Shown here in pieces: positions 53,893 to 62,619 of a stretch of 64,000 nucleotides of DNA. Each line of letters starts with the position of its first letter. Within the stretch, counting starts at the first letter, position 1. The position numbers were made by a program, and so were the translations under genes. The notes beneath the pieces were generated by a model that was given only the letters and a program-made list of their open reading frames with translations, was not told the origin of the DNA and did no database searches. This DNA comes from Candidatus Flexicrinis affinis (GTDB lineage Bacteria > Chloroflexota > Anaerolineae > Aggregatilineales > Phototrophicaceae): the NCBI GenBank assembly GCA_016716525.1, contig JADJWE010000002.1, positions 248,001-312,000 of the forward strand, in the 5' to 3' direction.

Positions 53893-54853
53893 ACTGCGGT
53901 CGAGCGAATTCGATCCGCAGCAGATCGAAGCGTTCGCGCGAACGTTCGTCTCGCGGCGAGACTGCTACCCAATCCAGAAAGCAGATGGAAGCTACCGCTC
54001 GGTCGCCAATCCGCTGCTGCCGCAAATCATGTCTGCACACTTCGCTGGCCTGATCACATTGGGTGCGTATGCGCTCGACCGGCGAAGTCACGCCCGATGG
54101 CTATGCCTCGATGTAGACGACGATGAAACGTGGTCAAGGGTGACGGCAATGGCTAGCTCACTCGGCAGCGAAGGCGTCGCAACCTACCGCGAGTCGTCAC
54201 GGCGCGGCGGACATCTGTGGTTCTTCTTCGAGTACTCGATTTCCGGCGAAAAGGCGCGGCGATTCGCACGCGAAGTACTACGCCGGCACGAGATCGGAGG
54301 CGTGGAAATCTACCCGAAGCAGGATCGATTGCTCACAGGACCGGGTTCGCTAATGCGCCTGCCGCTAGGTGTCCATCGCGTAACGGGCCAGCGGTACCCG
54401 TTCGTCGACTCGGAAGGCGAGCCAATCGCTACTACAGTGCGAGACCATGCGGAGATCCTCTCTAGTCCCAAACGCGTCCCGATCGCGTTCGTCGAGCAGG
54501 TCATGAAGGATGCACCCCGCGCCGAATTCGTGCGTCCGTCGAAGTCATTCGAGGCTCTATCGACCGCGCCAGTGGGAAATACGCCATCCGAACGCATCAA
54601 GAACCGGATATCGGTCCGCGACTTCGTAAGTCATTATGTCGATCTGGACGCAGCCGGACGCGGCTTGTGTCCATTCCACGACGATCACGTCTACAGCTTT
54701 GGCGTGAACATCAAGCACAACTTCTGGCACTGCTTTGCCGGCTGCGGCGGAGGCAGCGTCATTGACTTCTGGATGCGCTGGCGACGGCTAAACAATCAGG
54801 ATGACAGTTTCATCGCGACAATCCAGGACCTGGCGAAGATGCTGCTGGACTGA
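53870..54853 (+). CDS. Archaeo-eukaryotic-type primase fused to a CHC2 zinc finger
   Basis: A 327-residue protein. The AEP primase core has catalytic D81 and D83 (WLCLDVDDDETW), the SRRGGHLWFF segment with H115 and GSLMRLPLGVHRVTGQRYPF. The C-terminal part (about 265-290) is a DnaG-like CHC2 zinc finger (CPFHDD, then HCFAGCGGG). Such fusions occur on plasmids, ICEs and in TOTE-type elements. ATG 53870 is preferred; the open frame from 53780 lies inside the previous gene. It is probably the replication primase of the mobile module. Confidence 0.88.
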   Translation: MTKEAPDRLRSSEFDPQQIEAFARTFVSRRDCYPIQKADGSYRSVANPLLPQIMSAHFAGLITLGAYALDRRSHARWLCLDVDDDETWSRVTAMASSLGSEGVATYRESSRRGGHLWFFFEYSISGEKARRFAREVLRRHEIGGVEIYPKQDRLLTGPGSLMRLPLGVHRVTGQRYPFVDSEGEPIATTVRDHAEILSSPKRVPIAFVEQVMKDAPRAEFVRPSKSFEALSTAPVGNTPSERIKNRISVRDFVSHYVDLDAAGRGLCPFHDDHVYSFGVNIKHNFWHCFAGCGGGSVIDFWMRWRRLNNQDDSFIATIQDLAKMLLD

Positions 54854-54942
54854 CTCAGGGCACTTCACGTGCCATGGTTCGAACCCCTACCCTGCCCACT
54901 CCTGCCTATTGACAGCGACCGGTCGGGTATGCTGTGATGGAC

Positions 54943-54962
54943 TCGGTACCAATTCGGTACCA
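54943..54962 (+). promoter_or_regulatory. Direct-repeat operator upstream of the small RHH-like gene
   Basis: TCGGTACCA occurs twice (54943-54951 and 54954-54962), 11 bp apart, with a palindromic GGTACC in each. The second copy ends three bases before the ATG. A TTGACA (54909-54914) lies upstream with a weak extended -10 about 18 bases on. One-turn spacing and position suit an autorepressor of the Arc/CopG type. Confidence 0.6.
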
Positions 54963-54965
54963 CCT

Positions 54966-55130
54966 ATGTCCCAAACCCAACGCACACGACAACCGAATGA
55001 AAAGCAGGTCAAGTTTCTGGTACCCGCGCACTTGAAGCGCGAACTGGAGAACTTGGCTGTCGCACGTAACGTGGCGCTATCGGCGCTGCTGAGGCTGATC
55101 GTGACCGAGTACGTGCGTCGGTCCAGCTAG
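54966..55130 (+). CDS. Small ribbon-helix-helix-like protein (54 residues)
   Basis: A short protein with the pattern of CopG/Arc regulators: a strand (KQVKFLVPAHLK) followed by two helices (RELENLAVARNVALSALLRL, IVTEYVRR). It lies 4 bases before parA and behind a repeated GGTACC operator, so it probably represses its own operon with ParA. The start is decided by the ATG at 54966; the longer frame upstream is out of context. The small size makes the family call moderate. Confidence 0.65.
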   Translation: MSQTQRTRQPNEKQVKFLVPAHLKRELENLAVARNVALSALLRLIVTEYVRRSS

Positions 55131-55134
55131 AACT

Positions 55135-55899
55135 ATGGTCATTTCAATCGTCAACCAAAAAGGTGGGGTCGCGAAGACGACGACGGCCATCAATCTTGCA
55201 GCCGGTCTGGCCGAGCACGGCTGCCGCGTACTGCTCATCGACGCCGATCCGCAAGCGAACGCATCGCGCGTATTCACGCATCCCGAGCATGAGCTCGAAC
55301 TTGAACGCACGCTGTACAGTGTCATCGTGAAGTTCGCTCCGCTCGCCTCCATCGTGCGGCCCACAGCGATCCCGAATCTGTCCTTGGCTCCCTCACATAT
55401 TCGACTTTCAGGCGTCGACCTCGAACTTGCACAAGCGCTCGATAATCGCAGTGCGCGCCTTAGGCAAGCCGTAGACGCGATCCGAGGCCAGTTCGACTAC
55501 ATCCTGATCGACAACGCGCCGTCGCTGGGCTTGTTGGCCATCAACGCACTCGTCGCCAGTGACCGGCTGATCATCCCGGTTTCGACCGCGTTCTTCGCCT
55601 TGACCGGTCTGGTACAGCTTCAGGAAACGATCTCGATGGTGCGTCAGACCAATCTCAACCCCAAGCTGGACATCCTCGGGGTCCTCTGCACGTTTGCAGA
55701 TCACACCAACGTCTCGCGTGACGTCGAGAAGCAGCTGCGCGAGTTCTTTGGAACCACGGTATTCAAGTCGGTCATCCCGAAGAATGTCGCGCTTGAAGAG
55801 GCGCACTCCCATCACACCGCGATCTTCCAGCATTCCCCCCGCAGTGTGGGTGCCCAAGCCTATCGTGCGCTCGCAAAGGAGGTCATCACCCATGAGTAA
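55135..55899 (+). CDS. parA: ParA/Soj-family partition ATPase
   Basis: A 254-residue deviant Walker A ATPase. The P-loop is QKGGVAKTT (signature lysine K9, K14), followed by LLIDADPQ and DYILIDNAPSLG. It would segregate the element by dynamic ATP-dependent DNA binding. It begins 4 bases after the small RHH-like gene and overlaps the next gene's start. No classical ParB is present; the adjacent small proteins probably replace it. Confidence 0.95.
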   Translation: MVISIVNQKGGVAKTTTAINLAAGLAEHGCRVLLIDADPQANASRVFTHPEHELELERTLYSVIVKFAPLASIVRPTAIPNLSLAPSHIRLSGVDLELAQALDNRSARLRQAVDAIRGQFDYILIDNAPSLGLLAINALVASDRLIIPVSTAFFALTGLVQLQETISMVRQTNLNPKLDILGVLCTFADHTNVSRDVEKQLREFFGTTVFKSVIPKNVALEEAHSHHTAIFQHSPRSVGAQAYRALAKEVITHE

Positions 55900-56215
55900 G
55901 TCTGGCCTGGCTGACAGTCCACTGTTCACCCGCACGGATCAACCGCAGGCCGTGCGTCTCGTCCAGCAGCAAGTCGGTGAGCGTTCAGTTGATCGTTCGA
56001 ACGAACGACCGGTCGAACGACCGAACGATCCATCGCCTGAGGTACAGATTCACACGCCGTCGCGTCCCTACCATCGTTACAGCTTCGACATCTACGACGA
56101 TCAGGTGGCAGCAATCGATGAACTCGTCTTCCGTCGCCGTCAGAAGGGAAAACGCATGACAAAAGGGGAAGTCATGCGAGAGCTCCTGGACCGTGCGTTG
56201 CAGTCGACCGAGTGA
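55892..56215 (+). CDS. RHH-type putative centromere-binding protein, ParA partner
   Basis: A 107-residue protein. The N-terminal half is disordered and Arg/Glu/Pro-rich (DRSNERPVERPNDPS, encoded by the iteron-like DNA). The C-terminal half looks like a ribbon-helix-helix (HRYSFDIYDDQVAAIDELVF, then TKGEVMRELLDRALQ). It overlaps parA by 8 bases. Position and repeats in and after the gene suggest a ParB-like centromere-binding protein that autoregulates. ATG 55892 is preferred to the longer open frame that overlaps parA. Confidence 0.7.
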   Translation: MSKSGLADSPLFTRTDQPQAVRLVQQQVGERSVDRSNERPVERPNDPSPEVQIHTPSRPYHRYSFDIYDDQVAAIDELVFRRRQKGKRMTKGEVMRELLDRALQSTE

Positions 56216-56274
56216 ACGATCGAACGAACGAACGACCGTTCGAACGATGATCCGTTCGTGTGTTCGTTCGAACG
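55993..56274. repeat. GAACGA iterons with palindromic CGTTCGAACG copies
   Basis: Two clusters of GAACGA/TCGTTC repeats, 55993-56030 inside the RHH-type gene and 56214-56274 just after it. CGTTCGAACG occurs at 55994-56003, 56237-56246 and 56265-56274; the first lies in the 12-bp palindrome TCGTTCGAACGA (55993-56004), and CGACCGGTCG is at 56006-56015. This is the form of a partition centromere or replication iteron array. Confidence 0.72.
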
Positions 56275-57213
56275 CCTTCGGCGCCTCTTGACGCCCCAAT
56301 CGGCCATGTGTCAGGATATCTTCAGAAGCCTTTCCAGTCAGTATGAGATGCGAACGGTACCGTGGCAGGTGCTATCGCCTAGGGGAAGCCCGAACGGAAC
56401 GCTGGAAAGCCGGTCGCTGCTAGAGAAAAAAGAATAGCCGGAGATTGCCGAAGCGCCGCTTTCAAGTTCGACACGATTTCAGATTTCTGGACACGCATCG
56501 CAACTAAGGCTCAGAAATTGAAAATTACGGATTTGCGCCAGCAAATCAAAGTGTTGAATCCCCGCCTGCCATTGGTCGCCGAGCACGGGGTTAGCCTCAA
56601 ACGAATAACACGGAAACCCCGCTACAACCCCCAAATCAAAGCCCGCAGCAGGACAACGGTCTCAGACTGTATCAACCCTGTGCGGTTGCGCTGGTGTGTG
56701 CGAATTTTGTCGCCCTCCTCACAGAGACTGCCTGCACACGGCTTGCGGCTGGCTCTGAAGCGCCATCCCCTTCGCACGTCGTGTCATTGCAGCCCCCGTC
56801 GTCGGACGACCCCGCGTCGGTCTTTGTCGGCCTGGTGAACCGTCCGCCAAATCCCGACTGCGACGGTTTCCCCGCCACCATCTGGTGCCCGTACCGGGCT
56901 TGATGGTGGCGGCCGCGGCTCGGCACGCTGCGCCTCACACGCTGTAATCCGTCGCAGTCGGGCTACGCCCGACGCGGGGACGGCGAATATGTGCTCGATC
57001 GCGCGCATTCCGGCCGCGCTTATATGGTGTCGACGCGACGAAATTCGTGACTCCGAAAACAAACAACCCAAGCGAAAACTCATACCTATCCAAGCTCGAT
57101 GCCTGTCGATTTGGGTACGGTTTCAGAAACCGCATTCTGAAAACTGATGTGGTTCTGATGGATAAAATCCGTGATACGATGTCACGAAATCTTCGAGTGG
57201 GGAGATCAATACT
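56216..57213. other. Non-coding stretch between the partition genes and the VirD4-like gene
   Basis: About 1 kb with no convincing gene; open frames here are short and compositionally unlike neighbours. The first 60 bases belong to the repeat cluster. A perfect 7-bp hairpin, GTCGGGC-TAC-GCCCGAC (56957-56973), may be a terminator or a single-strand origin. The region could hold an origin of replication or transfer, but no nick-site consensus is recognised. Confidence 0.5.
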
Positions 57214-59841
57214 GTGCCGCGCCGCTACTACGATGACGACTACGTGTACGGTGAGTTCGTCGGTTGGGCATTGGTCCTGACTGGATCGGCACTGGCCACG
57301 CTTGCCAAGGCTCTGCGCCTGAAACCGGAGCGGTACCGGCCCGTTGCACCGGACGTGCCGCGGCACATCGGGCGCGTCGAGGGTCTGCTCGGCAGTATGG
57401 GTATCGATTGGTCGAACGCTAAACTTCCCAAGATCGACATCACCAACCTCACGCGTCCACAAGTATCTTGGGATCCCGGCGACCGGCCGCAGCTGGTCAA
57501 ACACGATACGGGCGAAACATTCGCCTTTCCTCGGATCAACGGCAAGCCCGCAACGTATTCCGTATCCGTTGCGAAAGGCCCGTTTTCGGAAGCGGCAAGT
57601 CTTGGCTTGATTCAGACACTGGCTGGAATCTGTCCACGCCTCTCGTATGAGATCGTCGCCGATGGCAAGTCGCTGACCTGGCAGATTGTGGATTACGAAG
57701 GTAACTACAGTCCGTCAACGATCATCGATACCATCAAGACGAATGTGCCGAGCGCGGTCGTCACGGTCGGTGATCCGTTGCACGAGATAGAGCGGCAATA
57801 TCCCTTCTACCGCCAGCTCATCACATTTGGATTGGCCAATGAGTATCCCGCGCCGATCCCGTATCTCGCGGACCTCAAAGACGGCGACCCGCTGTTGACG
57901 CTGACAAGCCGCATGAATCTCCTACGTGCTGACCTCGAAGAGCGCGTGAAGCTTCAGCTGCTCGTGTTCGTGGCCAGCGATGAAGCTGTCGATCGCAGCA
58001 CGAAACGCCTTGTCGAAGGGATCGTCAAGCCGCTCTCCGGCTTGTACAAGACAAACGATCCGTTCAGCGGCATGGACAAGACCAAGCTGAACACTAAGCT
58101 CGCAGGACCGCTGTATCACTGCTTCCTCGCTGTCACGCTTGAGAGCCGCGAAGAGCGCCGCCTTAACGAACTGGCGGCGTTCGCACACGACCTCGGCCAA
58201 TTCGCGCTGCCACAACACAACCAGGTCCAGGTCAAGGGAGCCGAAGCACTTCGCCGCGTTGTTCCATCGAGCGAACATGCCGGACTACCCTGGTTCGAAG
58301 GAATGCTCACCGGCTTTGTGCAGACGAAACATGACGAGTGGCGACAGCTCTTGATGGTGTTGTGCCCCCAAGAGATGGCAGGGTTGTGGCATCTGCCTCA
58401 TGAGAACTTTGCCGCAACACGTATCGCCTGGGCGACGGCAGCTGTGCCTGAAGCGGTGACCACGGCGGAGGCGGGCAAGATCACGATCGGCATGACGGTC
58501 GGTCCGGGTAAACCACATCCAATCAGCATTGCCCCGAAAGACCGATCGTATCATCACTACATCACAGGGAAAACCGGCATGGGCAAGACCACGCTCATGC
58601 ACAACCTCATTCATCAGGACATTGCGGCCGGTCACGGGGTCGCGCTCATTGACCCGCACGGTCAACTGACAGACGCCATTTTGGCGCGCAGTATTCCGGA
58701 GGATCGGCACGATGACTTGGTGTTGTTACTAGGAAGCAGCGCTGAGGCGCCGATGCCCCTCAATCCGCTGCGCGTCCCGAAGGGTGCATCACGCGAGACC
58801 GCATTTACCATGATCTACTGGACGATGCGGAAGATCTACGAAAGCATCTGGCGCGAAGGACAGATGGACATCACCATGCGGAACGTGTTGTCCGCGCTGC
58901 TGACCGACCCGGACGCAACACCGCTCGACATCGAGCGGCTCTTCTCCGACATCGCCTATCGCAAGAAGCTCACCGCGGCGATGGAGGATAACGACGATAC
59001 TTCCTTTGCGACACTTCAGTTCTGGAAACGCTTCGGCAAACAGAGCGAAGCCGAGCATCGCGAGCTGGCACGTCCCATTCTCAACCGCACGAGCGCGTTC
59101 TTGGGCAACCAGCAATTGGAGCTGATGACGTGTCACCCGAACACGCTCGATATTGCCGACTTTATCCGCAAGAAGAAGATCGTTCTGATCAACTTGTCTG
59201 GAGACGCGATCAAGAGCGAGGTGGGTGCGCTGGGCGCAATCCTGATGTCAAGTTTCTTCCTCGCATCCGAAAGCATCGGCTATCAGGATGGTGGCGAGCC
59301 GCCCCGCTTCTACCTGTACGTCGATGAGCTGGAGAAGTTCGTAACGTCCCCTGTGGACGACATTCTGTCTCAGGCCCGCAAGTTCGGCCTTTCGGTCACA
59401 CTCGCCAACCAGTATCTCGGTCAGATGTCGCCTGGAACGCTGGAGAGCATCTTAGGCAACGTTGGCCATCAGTTCATTTTCGAGATCGGTGACAAGGACA
59501 TTCCGACACTTGCGCCAGTGACGGAGCCGGACGTACCTCGCACGCAGCTCCTGAACTTGGGCGCGCACCACATGGCAGTCAAGACCCGCGCAGACGGCCG
59601 CACGCTGCCGGCCTTTGTTGCCAGGACTAACCCTGAGCCGAAACCAACGGGGTTTCCCGTGACAAGTGCAAGTGCGCCGCCTTTCGATGGGATTCTGCCA
59701 CGCAAGGCGATCCGGGCATGGCTGAACAAGCGCTATGCGGAAGCCGATGAGACGGAAGTGGACTCGAAGAAGAGAACGCCTGGCAAGCGCAAGCCGCCGG
59801 CGAAGAAAACGACCAATGACGGATTGACCGACTACGAATGA
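57214..59841 (+). CDS. VirD4/TraG-like conjugative coupling-type ATPase
   Basis: An 875-residue ATPase. A hydrophobic segment at about 14-32 may anchor it. Walker A is TGKTGMGKTT (G452-T459) and Walker B is YLYVDELEKF near residue 700; TLANQYLGQM and NVGHQFIFEI are typical of the coupling-protein/HerA branch. It would pump DNA or act as a coupling protein for transfer. GTG 57214 follows a GGGGAG ribosome-binding site. It overlaps the next gene by 4 bases. No relaxase, VirB4 or mating-pore gene is in the window. Confidence 0.85.
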   Translation: MPRRYYDDDYVYGEFVGWALVLTGSALATLAKALRLKPERYRPVAPDVPRHIGRVEGLLGSMGIDWSNAKLPKIDITNLTRPQVSWDPGDRPQLVKHDTGETFAFPRINGKPATYSVSVAKGPFSEAASLGLIQTLAGICPRLSYEIVADGKSLTWQIVDYEGNYSPSTIIDTIKTNVPSAVVTVGDPLHEIERQYPFYRQLITFGLANEYPAPIPYLADLKDGDPLLTLTSRMNLLRADLEERVKLQLLVFVASDEAVDRSTKRLVEGIVKPLSGLYKTNDPFSGMDKTKLNTKLAGPLYHCFLAVTLESREERRLNELAAFAHDLGQFALPQHNQVQVKGAEALRRVVPSSEHAGLPWFEGMLTGFVQTKHDEWRQLLMVLCPQEMAGLWHLPHENFAATRIAWATAAVPEAVTTAEAGKITIGMTVGPGKPHPISIAPKDRSYHHYITGKTGMGKTTLMHNLIHQDIAAGHGVALIDPHGQLTDAILARSIPEDRHDDLVLLLGSSAEAPMPLNPLRVPKGASRETAFTMIYWTMRKIYESIWREGQMDITMRNVLSALLTDPDATPLDIERLFSDIAYRKKLTAAMEDNDDTSFATLQFWKRFGKQSEAEHRELARPILNRTSAFLGNQQLELMTCHPNTLDIADFIRKKKIVLINLSGDAIKSEVGALGAILMSSFFLASESIGYQDGGEPPRFYLYVDELEKFVTSPVDDILSQARKFGLSVTLANQYLGQMSPGTLESILGNVGHQFIFEIGDKDIPTLAPVTEPDVPRTQLLNLGAHHMAVKTRADGRTLPAFVARTNPEPKPTGFPVTSASAPPFDGILPRKAIRAWLNKRYAEADETEVDSKKRTPGKRKPPAKKTTNDGLTDYE

Positions 59842-60719
59842 GCGACAAACGGACCTACCTGCCTCGCCACGTGCGAGCCGAGCCGGAGAAGCGCCCACCA
59901 ATGGCGCTGACCGAGCGAGATATCGCCCTGCTCAAGACCGTCGCAGACTTCCGCGTGATGACAACCCAGCAGCTTGAGAACCTGTTCTTCAATTCACGGT
60001 CAACAGCACAGTATCGCCTTCAGCGATTGTTCCAGCATGAATACCTCGAACGCCAGTTTCTTTCCGTTGTCGGCGCCGCGCCGACTGGCAGCCAAACACT
60101 CTACACGCTAGGCGAGCGCGGTGCCGTCATCGTCGCTCGAGACACTGACACCGACCCGCGCGACGTATATCGGCCGAAGCGCGGTGTCTACGCGTGGAAG
60201 TTCATCGAGCACACGCTGGCGATCAACGACTTTCGGACGGCGGTTTCGGTGGCTGCCGTTCACAACGGATTTCACATTGAGGAGTGGCTGGACGAGTTCA
60301 GCTTTCGCGCAAGTCCCGACTACGTCGAGATTCGAGGCGCTGGGAACCGGGTAACCAGGAAGCCTGTCTACCCGGATGCGTACTTCTGTCTGGTGACACC
60401 GCGCGGTCGAACCCGATTCTTCCTGGAGCTCGATCGCGGCGTCGAACCGCGCGCACGGCTCAAGCCACAGTTTGCCGTCTACGAGGCGTATACCGCTGGC
60501 GAGCTGTATCAGCAGCGATTCCAGGCCCGTAGCCTGCGTATTCTCGTCGTGACCACTTCACCCCAACGCCTTGCGAGTCTCAAGCATGTCGTGACCGATG
60601 TCGGTGGCGACCGCAAATACTGGTTCACCACGATGTCGCTAGCAACGCCTGAATCAGTCCTCTCCGCACCGATCTGGGAACAGCTGGGAGACAGCGAGAA
60701 GCAAGCTCTGATCAGCTGA
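59838..60719 (+). CDS. Replication-relaxation family protein, copy 1
   Basis: A 293-residue protein of the Replic_Relax family: an N-terminal winged helix (LTERDIALLKTVADFRVMTT, QLENLFF) followed by a PD-(D/E)xK-like domain (PDAYFCLVT, RFFLELDRGVEPR). Family members occur on plasmids and are thought to aid replication or mobilisation. The ATG overlaps the VirD4-like stop by 4 bases. A paralogue lies 47 bases downstream. Confidence 0.85.
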   Translation: MSDKRTYLPRHVRAEPEKRPPMALTERDIALLKTVADFRVMTTQQLENLFFNSRSTAQYRLQRLFQHEYLERQFLSVVGAAPTGSQTLYTLGERGAVIVARDTDTDPRDVYRPKRGVYAWKFIEHTLAINDFRTAVSVAAVHNGFHIEEWLDEFSFRASPDYVEIRGAGNRVTRKPVYPDAYFCLVTPRGRTRFFLELDRGVEPRARLKPQFAVYEAYTAGELYQQRFQARSLRILVVTTSPQRLASLKHVVTDVGGDRKYWFTTMSLATPESVLSAPIWEQLGDSEKQALIS

Positions 60720-60729
60720 TCGGCGCACG

Positions 60730-60758
60730 TTGCATCCGATGGTCGAATCTGCTAGGGT
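60730..60758 (+). promoter_or_regulatory. Promoter for the second replication-relaxation gene
   Basis: TTGCAT (60730-60735), 17 bases, then TAGGGT (60753-60758) preceded by TGC, an extended -10. The ATG at 60767 is only 8 bases beyond, so the transcript is probably leaderless. Confidence 0.5.
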
Positions 60759-60766
60759 GAGTAAGC

Positions 60767-61705
60767 ATGTACGTTTCACCGACCTCGGAATTGCGCCAGA
60801 GCCCCTACGATCGCCCACAACGCCTCGTCACCCGACTTTCACCGTACCGTAGGGCATTGCCATCAGACAGACCTCCTATGCGTCTTACAGACCGCGACAG
60901 GCGCATTCTGGAAGCGATCCACACCCATGATGGTTTTCTCTCTGACGATCAAGTGCAGCAACTCTTCTTCTCCGGTCGTTCGCAGATGTTGCTGCGCATG
61001 CGACTGCTGTTTCACCACGGCTACATCAATCGACCGAATCTGCGTCAGCGTATGGGAACAGCGCGAACGATCTACTGGCTGACCGAACAAGGCGCAGCGT
61101 TCGTCGCAGGCCTATCGGGCACGCCGCTCCGCGACTTTTCGTGGCGGCGCGAGCCGCGCTGGGCGCAGCTCGACCACGACATCGCGGTTAATGACGTGCG
61201 TATCGCTGTTACCCGAGCGTATCAATCAAATGACCAGTTCCGCCTTCGAAGCTGGATCTCGTCTGGAGAGTTCTGGTCACATCCTGACAAAGTCGAGTTT
61301 CGGCTGCCTGACGGGCGATTGGCCAAGCGCTATGTGCGTCCCGATGGGTATTGCGTCGTGCAGCAAGGGCAATACACCTCGCGACTGCTCTGGGAGATCG
61401 ACCGCTCGACTGAAGACAATCACCGCTGGGCACATGAGAAAGCGCTGCCTTCCGTCGCGTATGTTCTGAGCGACGTTTATCGCCTGCGGTTCGGATATAA
61501 CGCGGGTCGCTGGCTCGTCGTGACAACCGGAGATCGACGTCTGACGAACCTCAAGGCGACGACCGAGCAGGCACTCGGCAAACATGCCGCAATGTTCATG
61601 TTTTCGACGTTTGATCGGGTGAACGCAAAGGCGATCCTCACGGCCCCGATTTGGCTTCAAGGCAATCAACCCGGTCCCACAGCGCTCTTCAATCTGCTAT
61701 CCTGA
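60767..61705 (+). CDS. Replication-relaxation family protein, copy 2
   Basis: A 312-residue paralogue of the preceding gene. It shows the same winged helix (LTDRDRRILEAIHTHDGFLS, DQVQQLFFSGRSQM) and nuclease-like segment (RPDGYCVVQ, LLWEIDRSTEDN). The two are diverged enough to suggest separate partners. It has its own probable leaderless promoter. Confidence 0.83.
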   Translation: MYVSPTSELRQSPYDRPQRLVTRLSPYRRALPSDRPPMRLTDRDRRILEAIHTHDGFLSDDQVQQLFFSGRSQMLLRMRLLFHHGYINRPNLRQRMGTARTIYWLTEQGAAFVAGLSGTPLRDFSWRREPRWAQLDHDIAVNDVRIAVTRAYQSNDQFRLRSWISSGEFWSHPDKVEFRLPDGRLAKRYVRPDGYCVVQQGQYTSRLLWEIDRSTEDNHRWAHEKALPSVAYVLSDVYRLRFGYNAGRWLVVTTGDRRLTNLKATTEQALGKHAAMFMFSTFDRVNAKAILTAPIWLQGNQPGPTALFNLLS

Positions 61706-61862
61706 GGATAACCGCACGGGGCAGTGTCCTTGCCGCGCACTCGCAGGCACAGAGCAGGCGGTATCCGGACAATTCCTGCCGCGCCGGAGATCGAGACCAA
61801 CAGATCGCCGCAGGAGGCGATTCTGCTCGCATCTGGACACGCCGTCTGTGCGGTCGGTGTTG

Positions 61863-61892
61863 TTGACTTCGTCTCCCGCCGCATGCTATACC
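61863..61892 (+). promoter_or_regulatory. Promoter for the DUF2958 gene
   Basis: TTGACT (61863-61868), 18 bases, then TATACC (61887-61892) preceded by TGC (extended -10). The ATG at 61903 is 10 bases downstream, so the message would have no usable leader. Confidence 0.55.
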
Positions 61893-61902
61893 GTAACAAG
61901 CT

Positions 61903-62619
61903 ATGCCTTGGCAGGAGACCTCACAACTCAATCGCCCCATCCAAGTCGCCGAAGGACTGTACTACCTTCACGGCGACATTCTCGCTCGACAATACAATCA
62001 AGCCCAACTGCGCGGTAAAGCTTATCCGGCCGTGGCCTTCCCGTCGGGTGTAGTGCGCGAGCTGATCGAATCTCCGCACAAGGTGCCTTATTTCAACCTC
62101 TTCGGTTTCGTGAAGATTCCGCTACTTGCCTCGGTCGAGACTGTGTTGGCACATGCACTCGCCGCGGGTGACGTCGACCCTACGATTGCGGTCACCAGGC
62201 TGGGCCGCAATACGATCACGATTGCAGATCGCGATACCATGCGTAGTTATCGGCTCTCTTTCAGCCACGATCAGGTGAGCGATGTTGCGCTGTACCCGCG
62301 CGAAGCCATGGAGCTGCTGCCAGGTGAGCTACGGGCTATTCTGCCGCCACTTCGGAGTACGGATGGTAAGGGCTGGGAAGCGGTTGCACCAGTGAAGTTC
62401 TTCACACCAGGTTCCAACTGGACATGGTATCCGACCGAGTATGACGGCGAGGATATGTTTTTTGGATTGGTCGTCGGATTCGAGGCGGAATTGGGGTACT
62501 TCTCACTGCGTGAGCTTGAAGGCGCGCGCGGGCCGTTCGGTCTGCCTCTTGAGCGCGATCTCTATTTCGACCCCACCCCGCTCAAAGTGTTGTACAGCGC
62601 ACACCAAGACTCACTATGA
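61903..62619 (+). CDS. DUF2958 domain protein of the mobile module
   Basis: A 238-residue protein. The C-terminal part (about 150-235) is a DUF2958 domain: FFTPGSNWTWYPTEYDG, MFFGLVVGFEAELGYFSLRE and GPFGLPLERDLYF. The N-terminal 110 residues are unrecognised. DUF2958 proteins are common cargo of plasmids and ICEs with unknown role. Its stop overlaps the next start by 4 bases (ATGA). Confidence 0.82.
   Translation: MPWQETSQLNRPIQVAEGLYYLHGDILARQYNQAQLRGKAYPAVAFPSGVVRELIESPHKVPYFNLFGFVKIPLLASVETVLAHALAAGDVDPTIAVTRLGRNTITIADRDTMRSYRLSFSHDQVSDVALYPREAMELLPGELRAILPPLRSTDGKGWEAVAPVKFFTPGSNWTWYPTEYDGEDMFFGLVVGFEAELGYFSLRELEGARGPFGLPLERDLYFDPTPLKVLYSAHQDSL

Noticed and set aside
54876..54885. GGTTCGAACC resembling a tRNA T-arm, which could have been an integration site
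   Set aside because: Flanking bases do not form the T stem (mismatches on both sides) and no acceptor stem or CCA end follows.
56518..56838. 106-codon frame in the 1-kb gap before the VirD4-like gene
   Set aside because: No ribosome-binding site, no family signal, low-complexity Arg/Ser-rich tail typical of out-of-frame GC-rich DNA.
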